A stretch of 64,000 bases of DNA, from NCBI GenBank assembly GCA_032622095.1, contig CP136061.1, forward strand, positions 46,137,797 to 46,201,796. The letters run 5' to 3'. The DNA comes from Siphonodentalium dalli. Taxonomy: Eukaryota > Mollusca > Scaphopoda > Gadilida > Siphonodentaliidae. The position numbers and the translations under genes are program-made. Every line of letters begins with the position of its first letter. The stretch's first letter is position 1. The notes below the pieces were generated by a model that ran no database searches, was not told the origin of the DNA, and saw only the letters and a list, made by a program, of their open reading frames with translations. Below are positions 1 through 12,100 of this stretch, piece by piece.

Positions 1-138
1 ATCCCGCATAACAGCCCAGCATAACTAAATTCACCCTCTGGGGACCTCATTCTGATTAGGCCTCATCTTCTGTGGAGATTTTTTTATTATCAAATTTGTA
101 TAGAAATTTCTTCACATAGATTCTATTTCTTTTTTAGT
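1..138. mobile_element. MITE-D fragment (right part of first hairpin plus spacer)
   Basis: The segment carries the arm 'ACCTCATTCTG' followed by 'TTAGGCCTCATCTT', shared with thirteen other copies in the window (best match near 47.88-48.0 kb). It is cut off by the window edge on the left and abuts a TTAA-flanked element on the right. No coding content is seen. Confidence 0.75.
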
Positions 139-738
139 TTAAAGGGGTACTGTACGCCATTTTCAATAAATTCCCGGTGATAACAACGATCTATTATCGA
201 TACTATATAGAAATATAAGTAATTTGAGTCGAAGATGTATTCTGTAAACGCTCAGGTTAATAGGCTATCTTAAAATTTAATAATTTAAAAGTTAATAATT
301 TAATATAAATTGATTTTATGGCTCCAGCCATAAAATGGCGTCTCTTAAAATTGGAATTTCCGTGTACAAAACGTAATCAAATTATAATTGAGGGATACTG
401 GATTAATAAAACAATTGCACACACGATCGTTTGAAACATTATGCTTATACGAGGAGAAAACCCAAGCCACTCATTGACTAGTGATCAAACACTAACTTAA
501 ATGAGTATATGGGACTACTAAGCATATAATATAATGTTTATTTGATTCATTTGGTTGAAAACTGTACAAAAATTACTCGACAACGACAATTTGTATTTTT
601 GCATTCCGGTAAATTTGCCATCCGTAACAATACTTCGTACTCAACAGACTTTCAAAAAATGGAAAAGTTGTTACCTTATTCTCCGACTCGGGGATTATAG
701 AAACCAACAACAACATCTTGGGTACAGTACCCCTTTAA
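139..738. mobile_element. MITE-J, TTAA-flanked, TIR AGGGGTACTGTA
   Basis: The ends read TTAA-AGGGGTACTGTAC and GTACAGTACCCCT-TTAA, giving inverted termini and a TTAA duplication of about 600 bp in total. TTAA target sites are characteristic of the piggyBac superfamily; assignment of this non-coding element to that superfamily is inference. No transposase ORF is present. Confidence 0.7.
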
Positions 739-739
739 G

Positions 740-1594
740 CGCAAATATACCGAAGATAATATAATGCGATCACGAGTCGCTCCAACTAAAACAGAAGGTG
801 ATACTATTGCGAGTCAGCCATTTTGATAAAGAAGTTGGGCTAGCTCCCTACCCATCCAAATCAATGAACCAAGATGCGATATGTCAATAGGAGTTGAGGT
901 TAAGTTGTGGATAAACCTATTTATTCACCAGGGGTGTTTAGTTACATATAACCATGAATTGCGCTTAAAGGTACTCAACCCGTAAAGAGGGTCCCCATCT
1001 CAACAGATTCCAACAACAACAATCCGATCAGAGGGTCCTATATTACTATTGCTTTGGCTTTGGGGGTAAAAAATATTTGATTCGAGTCGAGGAACCCATC
1101 AAACAAAGCTCAGAGTTATTAGATATTGATTTTTGAAATTTGTTCGTATTCTCGAGATGAGTACTTTTAACTGCCGTAATCTGCTCTGGATGTGTACTCA
1201 AAATCTATTCAAACAGACAAGGATGGATAACTCTAAAATCAAGTGGTAATTTTAACGCAGTTTTGACTGAGTTCTGGGCCAGATAGTATTCCCGATAATG
1301 AAAAATAATAGATTTCTAAAATCGATATCTAACAAATCTGAGCTTTGATGGGTGACTTCCTCGACTCGAATCAAATATTTTTGACCCCCGAAGCCATTGA
1401 AATAGTAATTGAGAGGAGTTTTATCGGGTTGAGTACCTTTAAGCACAATTGATTGCGTTTAAGCGCAAATAATTACACTTAAGGCATTAAGCGCAATTAA
1501 TTGCGCTTAAGCGTAATTATTTGCGCTTAAGCAGGCTTAAGTGCAATTGAACGCAATTAATTAAATGTGAATTTGGCCTCCCATAATGGTGTGC
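740..1594. mobile_element. Repeat K, copy 1, interrupted by MITE-I
   Basis: Direct repeat of 2100-2434 (shared landmarks 'CACGAGTCGCTCC', 'GTTGTGGATAAACC', 'GGCCTCCCATA'). Its tail is rich in the self-complementary motif GCGCAATTAATTGCGC. Copy 1 is split at a TTAA by MITE-I; copy 2 preserves the empty site. Confidence 0.6.
965..1442. mobile_element. MITE-I, TTAA-flanked, TIR AGGTACTCAACCCG
   Basis: Termini are TTAAAGGTACTCAACCCG and CGGGTTGAGTACCTTTAA, a near-perfect inverted pair. Internal arms are also inverted (GATTCGAGTCGAGG versus CCTCGACTCGAATC). A diverged relative starts at 16003. The insertion is nested in repeat K. Confidence 0.75.
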
Positions 1595-1598
1595 CTGT

Positions 1599-2056
1599 AT
1601 AGGTTACACTGGTGTAAATACTATAGCCAGCTCCCCCTGCGGTTGCGGGAGGAGTATAGAGTTTCACAGTTAAAACACTCTGGGCTGTGATTGGTTGCAT
1701 GAATTAAATGTAAACTGTTGACAAAAAATTCAAGGAATCATTCTCCCACAAACTTCATTTGCCAAGAGGCCCATTCATTAAAGGTGAAGTCTGTTGTGGC
1801 TGTTTAGAAATTTTAAGTGTGATTGAAAAAATGACAATATTTTTTTAGTGCGGAACTGACCCTAGTCATGAAAAAACGAAAATTTGAAGTGGATTCCCTG
1901 CTAGACGGTGTTGATTTTTTTATTGGGAAAGTTTCCACAGATGTCAAGCTCACATAATCCGAAGGCAGTTTGAACAGTTTCCATTTGACCTCTGATGCAG
2001 ATCAACAAACGTTAACATTGAAGCCTATGGGAAATATTTACACCAGTGTAACCTAT
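1599..2056. mobile_element. MITE-L with about 20-bp TIRs
   Basis: TAGGTTACACTGGTGTAAAT at the left is the reverse complement of ATTTACACCAGTGTAACCTA at the right. The interior is non-coding. Confidence 0.65.
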
Positions 2057-2099
2057 ACTCGAAAATTGAAGAAAATCAAAGTCGCCCCGACTAATACAG

Positions 2100-2434
2100 A
2101 AAGAAATGCTATTGCAAGTAGCCCCAACTAATATATACCGAAGATAATATAATGCAATCACGAGTCGCTCCTACTAAAACAGAAGGTGATACTATTGCGA
2201 GTCAGCCATTTTGATAAAGAAGTTGGGCTAGCTGAGCCTAGCTCCCTACCCATCCAAATCAATGAACCAAGATGCGATATGTCAATAGGAGTTAAGGTTA
2301 AGTTGTGGATAAACCTATTTATTCACCAGGGGTGTTTGGTTACATGTACATATAACCATGAATTGCACTTAAGCGCAATAGTTGCGCTTAAGCGCAATTA
2401 AGTATTAAATGTGAAGTTGGCCTCCCATACATAT
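2100..2434. repeat. Repeat K, copy 2 (uninterrupted)
   Basis: Same order of landmarks as copy 1 but without the MITE-I insertion at the TTAA near 2369, so it acts as the empty-site reference. Confidence 0.6.
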
Positions 2435-5431
2435 TGGGGTGGCACCGTGGGGCGATGATAATCTAGATATTTATTTTGCATGGCCCAACTACAGGGAAAG
2501 TAAAAAAAAGATGTCAGGTGTAAAATGAAGATATTCTAATAGTAGTATTACTATACATCACAAAATTGAACACAAACATTTGTATGGATCAATCTATCCT
2601 CTGATCAGATAGTTCATGCAGTGATGTGCCAGTCACCCTACACTGTGGCTGTGAACTTGTGGTATAGATGAGTATATCTGCTTTCCACTACATGTACTAT
2701 GTAGAACTTTGACAATCACACACTATATGCATGTATTGTACAGTATGGTATTAAATAGGTACCCGGTATGGTACCTATATATACTCACACATCAACTATG
2801 ATTCAAAGTTGTAGGAGAACATCCAGAATGATTTAAAGTAGAGTCGGTCAAATTTTTAGTTGTTCTGATGTGAAATTTTTCATGGCATGTCAATCGTCTG
2901 TAGAGTGAAGTCAACTTGATTAGTTTTTGCTCCGAATCTGTGTTAAATAAAGAATCTGATGCTGTCATAATCCACCACAAAGTTGGTACACATTTGTGAA
3001 ATTCAACCAAATAGTCAAATATGTGGCATATGTTGTTGTGTTGGTTAAAATCATCAAAATACACACAATACAACTTGAAGTTGCCGCAAGTTCATGTCAT
3101 CTGTATGACCTTGTGACTTGTCAATCTACTCCAGTCTCCACACACACTTTTGTCTTGAGTCCAGTTTAATGAATACAATCCACCAATCAGAACACAATTA
3201 TGTCCGAATCGCCAAAGCTGTGTATTTACTGTTTGTGTCTGGCCTGAGTTGACTGATCAAATCACTTTCTGATCACGTTCATTTTCAGTGGGTTTTTTTT
3301 CTGAAGTTGATTTAACTTTTTTGAGATTGAAATTTGAGTTATGAGTATTTTTACTCAATTTCGGGTTTTTTATTGGATTAAATGAGCAGAGTTTTCTAAA
3401 AACATGGATATTTAACAGTTATTCGAACGAAAAACTAAATCAGCTGTTCATTCATTCGTGGAATGCACAAACATCGTCTATACATTCGAAAGAAACTGCA
3501 TAAAACACTTATTTAAACTCCGGAAACAATTTACTTTCGACATCGCTAAACGCACCTGACTATAAGAACGTACTAGCGCATGCGCAAAACTTAAAACAAT
3601 TACTTCCGTCGTATAAGGTGTGTCCGTCAGTCTTCTCCAAATAATTCAAAGGGTTACGGGTGCGGGTGTACTCCGCTGATGCCCCGTTTGCGCGGAGTTA
3701 GAAAAGACGGGAAAAGTCGCGTGCGGCGATCTGAATAAACCGATTTTTTTCGTGGTACAATTGGAAAAAGTAGAATTGTACCACAAAACTGGAACGAGAT
3801 AGCCATGGTAACTCGGGCCACTGGCCAATCAGGACATGGCTTTTAAGCATAGTTAGGCAGGGTCGTATTACAAATATATATACATGACCGTATATGCATA
3901 ATTATGTGCATGTAATTTCGTATCTACATTATTATGTATCATGTATCATTATATGTATGCTAGTATGCCAGTATATTGTGTTATAAGGCTATCATAATAA
4001 TAATTTAAAAAATCATAAAATAAAACAATCAGCGTTGTTGGGTTGGGTGGTTGGGCTGGGCTGGGCTGGGTGGGGCTGGATTTTACCAGACCAGACCTGA
4101 CCGGCCCGGGCCGGAACGGACTGGACTGGACTCATAATCCAAATGGACTGGACTTATAATCCAAAAAGGATTTATCCAATACAATTTTAAAAGATGGTTC
4201 ATTGGAGATATTTAATATTAATATATTAATTTGTAATACTACTAGCTTTTATAAATAAATAGATCATTACCAGGGATAACACTTAAAGAAGGACAAAAAC
4301 TCCTCTTATTTCCATAGTGGTCTCTAACGAATGCGATCCCGTGTTCCGTTCCACATTCCTGTTCCTTGATACACAACGTTATGTTCCATTTCGTATTCCC
4401 GTTCCGATTTTTTTAAATTGACAAGTCACATGATTTCAAGATGGAGAAATGTCAAAAATAACATGTGAACAGGTGAACTTGTTTTTGATGAAATTTGATT
4501 ATAAAATACGTGTGAGTACAATATAACTTGAGATAGAATATGAGCAATCTTGGACATATATTAAGACGCACGCTTCCGAATCACATATTGTCACTTGTCA
4601 GGACAGCATTGCAAAAAAAAAAAAACAACAAAAAAAAATAATGCCGAACTCAATCAGCTGATCAGTGAGTCAACAGGTCAACTGGTCAATAAAGGAGGTG
4701 GTCAAGTTACCAATTTTGAATAGGGATTTCCATGCACTCGGGAACCAAAGCAGGCATATCATTGAACAGTCATAACATTTAACTGACAGATGCGCTAGCT
4801 AAATTATAAAATTTTGCATTTAATAAATTTTTGAGAATATTTTTTCTGGAATTACAATTTACATCACATGACCTACGGTTCATTTGAAAAATCAACAGAT
4901 CAATATAAAATTCAAAAATAAATACACCAACGTTATAAGGGAACAAGTTACTAGCGAAACTGCCAGGCAAATTAACACCTGCTGTTTCCAATGCCACATC
5001 TAGTCACATGTGCACTCCCAGGCCCCTGGGGAAAATTACTAAAATACCAATAGTAGCTAGAGCTATACCAGTGACAATTAAGGTTCAAATGATTGATTTT
5101 AACTGATTTTGGCTAAAACCGCACCAACTATCAAAACCCTAAATGGTTTGACCAATATCAGGTTATATGTAGGGCTGCAATGATATGCTCACGTACGTCA
5201 TGATTCGATTAGTATCATGATTTTTTGCAATGATACGTACGATACGTATATTTGCAATACATTCCAGACTGAAAATTGGACGGTGTAATACAACTTTTGC
5301 CTACTTTGCAAATTATGGATATTGTTTTGGTGCTGTTGGTTTTCCATACACTGTCTTTCTCAACGGCAGGAAAACCAAAGTGTTTCCGTATACGATACAG
5401 GTGATTTAAATTTCGCCGTGGGCATGACAAT
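2435..5431. other. Left-flank non-coding DNA
   Basis: No ORF with recognisable content. The segment includes a G/C-skewed run at 4030-4140 (GGGCTGGGCTGG-type simple repeat and GGCCCGGGCC), poly-A at 4613-4637, and a locally GC/CpG-richer stretch at 3480-3830 that holds the promoter candidate listed separately. Confidence 0.5.
3571..3640 (+). promoter_or_regulatory. Candidate GDAP2 promoter: NRF1-type site plus ETS-type site
   Basis: GCGCATGCGC at 3576-3585 matches the palindromic NRF1 core and ACTTCCG at about 3602-3608 matches an ETS core. Both are typical of TATA-less housekeeping promoters, and the DNA downstream is CpG-richer than the surroundings. GDAP2 coding exon 1 has a 3' splice site just before its ATG, so an upstream first exon is required; this is the best candidate seen, about 5.4 kb upstream. 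Linking it to GDAP2 is inference. Confidence 0.35.
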
Positions 5432-6700
5432 TTTTAGCTCAACTGCATGTATAACGTAAAGTTTGAGCTATTAATGCCATGGTTTGGCGTCCGTCGTCTG
5501 TCCATCCGTCCGTCAACAATTTCCTTCGGCATGCCCTACAGGCCGCATCCCTCATCCGATCTTCTCCAAACTTTCATCCCGGTATGTAGCTTCAGGGTGA
5601 CCTATAAATGGGATTGAGGTATCAAATTTTTCCGAATTTCAATAAAAAATATTGCCGCCAACAGCCATTTTGAATTTCAAATTTGAATCCATCGGCACAC
5701 CCTACAACCCGTATTTGAATATGGCCGGATCATTGGATTTTACTCTTTGCATGACTAAATCGTTTGGCACACCCTACAGACCACATGCCTCATCAAAACA
5801 TCACCAAACTTCATATGGATCTTTTGGGTGACCTCTAGATGGTGCCTCCTATTTTGACTGAAATTCATTGATGCCACCAGCGGCCATCTTGGAATTTACT
5901 CTTTGTATGACTAAATCCTTCGGCACACCCTACAGGCCACATCTCTCATCTGATTGTCACCAAACTTCATATGGATCTTCGAGATGACCTCTAGATGGGA
6001 GCCTCCTATTTTGACCGAAATTTGTTAAAAAACATGGCCGCCAGCAGCCATCTGGGATTTAAAATTTGAATCCATTGGCTCATCCCGCAGCCCACATTTA
6101 TTTGAGAATTGATTAAAAAATTTACAGGCAATGTTTAGAATTACCTCTAGATGGGAGCTATCAAATTTGAACAATTGTCGATGAAAAACATGGCCACCGG
6201 CAACCGTCTTAGATTTAACTTTTTTGCATGACTAAATCCTTTGGCACACCCTACGGACCAATTCCCTCATCTGATGATGACCAAACTTCATATGGCTCTT
6301 TGTGGTGTCCTCTAGATGGTGCTTCCTATTTTGACTGAAATTCATTGATAAACATGGCCACCATGCAGTGGCCATCTTGGAAGTTACTCTTTGTATGACT
6401 AAATCCTTTTGCGCACTCTACAGGCCACTTCCCTCATCCGATCATCACCAAACTTTATATGGATCTTCGAGGTGACCTCTAGATGGGAGCCTCGTAATTT
6501 GACCGAAATTTGCTGAAAACATGGCTGGCAGCAGCCATCTTGGAATTTACTCTTTGTATGACTAAATCCTTTGGCGCACCCCTCATCCGATCATCACCAA
6601 ACTTCATACGGATCTTTGGGGTGACCTCTAATTCACTTGCTTCTCTATCATTCTATTCATTGCTCAGGCAAAAAATAACTCCTTCCCAAGTTGAGCTACA
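5432..6700. mobile_element. Repeat M, copy 1: AGCTCAAC-ended element with internal tandem units
   Basis: The element begins TTTTTAGCTCAAC and ends AAGTTGAGCTACA, an inverted pair. The interior is roughly six degenerate tandem units with landmarks 'TGTATGACTAAATCC', 'CACACCCTACAGGCC', 'CACCAAACTTCATATGG' and 'GACCTCTAGATGGGAGC'. No intact ORF. Confidence 0.65.
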
Positions 6701-6967
6701 TTGTCATTGACACTTTCATTGGAGTTGCCCTGCCTCTGACCAGCTGAAATTTTTTTTAAAGAATTTTGATTGGTTAACAGAAAGGGAAACTATGGAATTA
6801 TTGCTGTTACAGCCAATGAAATTTGTCCTCTCAGAATGCTTGCATGGCATGTGCAATAATTATGAAACGAACCTCGTATTGCACTGCCGGTAAACATCGC
6901 GATTCACCGAAACCACGATGAATCGTTGTATCCCTAGTTATATGATACTGAAACATGTCATAAGGCT

Positions 6968-7290
6968 ACTGCGAGATAACTTGTAGTCGGCAACTGGGAT
7001 GGAATTTACCAGTAGTGCATCACTGGTGCCAGCTACGAGTTATCTTGTTGGTAAATAAATATTTTTTTCTCGACGACTTAAATTACTTAGACTGCGATAA
7101 ATGTGCAAGTATATTGTGTATAAGACATGGTAAATGAATGAATATATAACACTGGTACACTCTACATCATCTAAGATGTTGCAAACATAATAATTATTTA
7201 CTAGTACCTAAGAGATAACTCATAGCTGGCACCAGCGATGAACACTGGAAAATTCCGTCTCAGGTGCGGACTTCGAGTTATCTCGTAGAA
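6968..7290. repeat. Fold-back repeat
   Basis: CTGGTGCCAGCTACGAGTTA near 7025 is closely inverse-complementary to TAACTCATAGCTGGCACCAG near 7214, with further GAGATAAC/GTTATCTC arms outside. The segment is probably a MITE remnant with no coding content. Confidence 0.45.
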
Positions 7291-7576
7291 GCTTTATAAC
7301 ACTTTTCAGCATCGTATAACCTGACTTTGGTTGACTGAATTTTTATATTAAAGACACGATAAATTAATTTATGTACACACATTTATACATGGACTCATTG
7401 CCAGGGAACAGGACTTATATGCATGGGTAAACAATCCACATGTATTAGCTTGTGCATACACTTGAGGTTGCTGATTTATGCAACGAAAGCCTTCTATTGT
7501 CCGGAAAAGGTCTGTTTGCATATGTCTACCATGGGTCAGTGATGTACTCAAAAGGTCCAGGTGAATTGGAGTGTCT

Positions 7577-7882
7577 AAGCAGAGTGAGGTCCCCAGAGGG
7601 TGAATTTAGTGATGCTAGCCTGCTGCAGGGCTCGATTTAACTGGAATCGCAAAGCAATTTGTGATGCAAATTCCGATTTCACCTAACCAATTTACAATGA
7701 AAAACATGTATTGGTAGGGAATTCTATACAAAATCTACCCAGTGCTGCAAAATGCTATACAAATTTAAAAATTAAATCCATCCCTGGCCCGCTGTGTGGG
7801 GTAGCATCGCTAAATTCACCCTCTGGTGACCTCATTCTACAAATGACAGACACTCTATTTCAAGTCTTGGCACCAGTTCGAT
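7577..7882. mobile_element. MITE-D copy, arms separated by an insertion
   Basis: Left arm GAGGTCCCCAGAGGGTGAAT and right arm ATTCACCCTCTGGTGACCTC are inverted, followed by the family end 'ACAAATGACAGACAC'. About 150 bp of unrelated AT-rich DNA sits in the loop. Confidence 0.65.
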
Positions 7883-8510
7883 ATAACATTTTGCTAAGGA
7901 CCTGCGAATCAAGTGTTTTCTTATCTAATTGAATCTCGTATCAAATCATGCCAAAGATTCAAAATCACTTCAAATCTCGAATAAATCATTGTGACAAGCA
8001 AATATGATGGGATGCTTGGAATAGTTTAGAGTTAACTCTCAAATTTGGCATGGTGCCCAATTTGAGTGTTTTCTCTGAACTATTCAAAATTTGAAAACCT
8101 CATAATTACTGTACACTGAAATCTGCCATTATACTGTTATTGGTACATGTACATGCAATTCCCACGTACCTGCCATGCAACTCCAGTAACACTTCAGTCC
8201 CGGTGGACATATTTAATTTATACTGAAATTGGGTGGTCTTACCGGTATTATAAATCATTTGCAACCTTTTTGTTACCATTATGTTTCTTAGTATTCCAAA
8301 GTTTATTTGCACAAACCATTGTTTTTTGTACATAGATAACATGTTTATCCATCTGATGGCAATGATTCGATAAAAATCAAATTAGACAGTCAATTTCGAA
8401 TTGAATCAGATGAAAGTTATCGAATCGCATTGTATTTGCAAGGCCCTACAATTTGCTTTTGGTGTTATTGTATCCAATCTGATCATGAAGGTTTCTTGCT
8501 TTTTAGCTCA

Positions 8511-8925
8511 ACTTTACTTTGTAAAGTTTGAGCTATTGCCATGGGTTGGTCGTCCATTGTCTTAGGGTGACCTCGAGATTGGAGCTGACCATTTTTTCCG
8601 AATTTTGTTAAAAAATATGGCAGCCAGAGGCCATACTTTTTGTATGACTAAATCCTTTAGCACACCCTACAGGTCACATCTCTCATCCGGTTGTCACCAA
8701 ACTTCATATGGATCTTCGGAGTGGCCTCTAGATTGGAGCTTACCATTTTTTCTGAATTCTGTTAAAAAACATGGCTACCGGTGGCCATCTTATATATTTC
8801 TCTTTGTATGACTAAAGCTGTTGGGTGTTTCATATTACATAGTCATTAGACATACCAACTTTCTGCATTCCTTATCGCTCCACTAACTGTAACGTTTGAC
8901 AATAGCCCCTCTCCAAGTTGAGCTT
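8511..8925. mobile_element. Repeat M, copy 2
   Basis: Same TTTTAGCTCAAC start and AAGTTGAGCT end as the 5.4-6.7 kb copy, with about two internal units. It ends only about 27 bp before the splice acceptor of GDAP2 coding exon 1. Confidence 0.65.
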
Positions 8926-8952
8926 CAGTGTCATTGAGTCTTTCATTTTCAG

Positions 8953-9128
8953 ATATATTTTCAATGAATTATGGACCCGTTGGGTACCAGAGAGGATCTT
9001 GTTGATATTGATGGTCTCACCAGATGGAACTTCACACAACTCCCAGAATACAAGGACACAGAGAATGAAGCCGTTATAGAGTCACCATTCCCGTGGAGGA
9101 ATGACCTCAACTCTAAGATAGCCCTCTG
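8953..9128 (+). CDS. GDAP2: GDAP2 coding exon 1 (5'UTR 8953-8970, ATG at 8971)
   Basis: The peptide starts MDPLGTREDLVDIDGL, matching the family N-terminus, and ends ...SPFPWRNDLNSKIAL plus two bases of the Trp codon. TTTTCAG at 8946-8952 is a good acceptor, so this is not the first transcribed exon. Donor GTATGA follows 9128. The ATG has A at -3. An upstream out-of-frame ATG at 8964 opens a 13-codon uORF overlapping the start and ending at 9005. Confidence 0.92.
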
Positions 9129-12100
9129 GTATGAATAGCTACATATTTTGTTAGAAGTGTCATGTTCTATTGTCAATAGAAACCAGTTCCCTCATGAAAC
9201 TACGGTAGTCTATATTTAAAAATAACCTTCAGAGATGTACAGTAATTCCCTAAATAATTGACTCCTTAACCACAGAAGAATTATGGGAAGTTTTCAGGAT
9301 TTAGTGAGAGCTTTCCGTTGAATGGCAACAAGCCATATTTCCAACTAAATCCTGAAATTTTTTCCATAATTCTGCTGTGGTTAAGGAGTTGATTATTTAG
9401 GGCATTACTGTAGTGTGTCTGTAATTTGGATCAGGATCAGTAGTTGCCGTTGAAATAGACACAGTTTTCCTTGTCACATATATCTGATACAGGATTGGTA
9501 ATTTCAGGTGTTGTAGATGTTGTTTTAGTGGTGGTACCAGGCATGGTCGATTCCGTGGTAGTGCCAGTTATGTGCGATTCTGTGGTAGTACTAGTCGTGG
9601 TTGTTTCTGTAGCTGTTGTCTCTGTGCCTAAAAATTAGGATATCAGCTGGACTACAAGGTGTCTTATTTCAGCATAACTTATTTGTATTTAAAATTCACG
9701 CAGTACTTTTGTTCGCTCACCCATCAGTGCGCGAATTTAAAACTGAGAAAAAAATAGTATGACTCAAAAGATTTTAGTGAATAAAAGGAAAAAATAAAGG
9801 GGTTTTGAATATTAAATATTCAACAGTATTCTAATTTGGGTGTGGTCCAATTTCGCTATATGAATGTCATGTAAATGTATTTCTAATTCTTGCGATGTCA
9901 TTTCACTCACCTCTTCTATATGAGATAATGCTCATTCATAATATCAACATTCTTTTGTATTCTGTCATTTTTTGACATCAATTGAAGGCCTGAACTGTAA
10001 CAAGAGCATCACCAGGACCTGGCAAAATACGCCCGTGGTAATTTATACAATGGGCCATAACTCAGGTGAAAATTGGTGGACGGAACCCAAATTCGAACTT
10101 GACCTGTATTTTGAGCAAGTAAACTCACATACCTAATTTCATTCCATTCAGTTCAGACTTACTAAAGTAATCATCGGGAAATGAAAATTAAGTGCAAATT
10201 CCAACAAAAAGGGTCGTAACTCCAGTGAAACCAGAATTTGAACTTGACCTGTATTTTGTGCTAGTGAACATTTATTAACCAGCACTTTTGTCATTATCGG
10301 TAGGTGTACGCCGGGGCTACATCACAGGTATTCAACAGACATGTCAAATCTAGTCACTCGGTGTTAGAGAGTTAATGGCATTGCAGTTCCTCCACAAGCC
10401 TTGAATAAGGTGCCTGTCATTTGCAGAATGAGGTCCCCAGAGGGTGAATTTAGTGACGCTATCCCACATATATTTGGTATATACCGGTAGCTCTATATTG
10501 GTTTCATTTTTGGCACATTTATCTGCAGTTCTTATTTTCCAGTCATATTTTGGTCAGATGGTTTTTCAGCATATTGGTTCTATATAAATTGCATGAAGAA
10601 ACGTAAAGGTAGTGTCCGCTGTTTCATGGGCTTTTGTGCTGTCAATCACCAGCTTTGTGACTATCAGGTTGTTCATCAGTCTGGGTGAACGTCGACTCTA
10701 TATTTGAAATATAGAGTCTGGAGCTTATGTGGCCAAAACCATTTCTATTCAGCGAAGAGCTTCCCCAAAATGACGTCACGGATTAAAAAAAATACATCGA
10801 TGATTGACAGGTGTCCCCACGTGTTATTTGTTGTGCTTCGCAATAGCAATGGCCTGTGTCGCGACATAAACTTACAGCAGATAATATTTGTCGTGTGTGC
10901 GACTATTCTTTTTCGGGAGATGAACTCGCTGCATCAACCGGAAAGCTGCATCGGAGAGCAAAAAATAAGGTCGTCATCAAAAATGATGCTTTAGAACTAT
11001 TTAAAAGCATAAAATTAAGTCATTTCCTCGGTGTTAACTTTCAGATGACTTTTTTACGACAAATAATTTGATTTGCAAACCATGGTACAATCATGAAAGT
11101 AAATCAAATACACGGACATGAGTGAGTTATATTTATATTTATGGGAGGCCAAGTTGGTACCATGCACAGGCCTATCTATCAGGTCTAGCACATCCTTCAA
11201 ATTAATCCGAATATATAATTTCGAAGCCATTGTTGTCTCTGTTGTATTTGCAAGCATCGCTTTCGATCGGAGAAATTCCGCTCTGTTACTATATTTAGAG
11301 GTGACATTATGGGAGTCTCCGCCCACTAACACTTGTTTATTAACCCATACGGTTTCATTGGACGGAAAATAATTTACGCAATCAATCAGATTACGGAATC
11401 CCGAGGACTTGGAAATGAGATAGCGATGTTATCCGTCAGACCTTATATTCAATGTTGTAATGAATATTTAGGTATGAGTTTACTCAGACTGGTTGTTCAT
11501 CTAGTTGGTTTTCGTTATGGCTCAGTGTGTTGTGGAGGAGATGTTCAATTTTCTTCACAAATTTGTTTCTTTGCGTGGTGGATGATGGAATTCAAACAAT
11601 ATGAAGATTATCCACCCTACTAAGTTTACAAATTTAGATGAATGACCTTGACTGTTTTCTGTATTAAGGAAGGGAGATCCCACTAGCCTCAAATCACATG
11701 CTGTGATAAACACGAGCAATGAACGTCTAAATGATAAACATCCGATGTGTCAACATCTATTGGAGAGGGCAGGTCCAGAATTACGAGCAGATTTAAAAGA
11801 GAATATAAAAGGTCAGTTACAGTCCTGAGAGTATGGTGCCGGACATTGCAGAATGAGGTCCCCAGAAGATTAATTTAGTGACGCTACCCCGCACAGTGGG
11901 CTAGCATCACTAAATTCACCTTTTGATGACCTCATTCTGCTTAGGCCTCATCTTCTCTGGAATATATCTTTATTATCAAATTAACAAGTTTTTAAATTTC
12001 TTTAGAATCTTCTTCAGAAAGAATTTTTATCCTTTTTAGTTTAGCTTCTCTATATCTCTAAATTGGCAGACGACACAATGCATAGGCTATTCAAGGTGCC

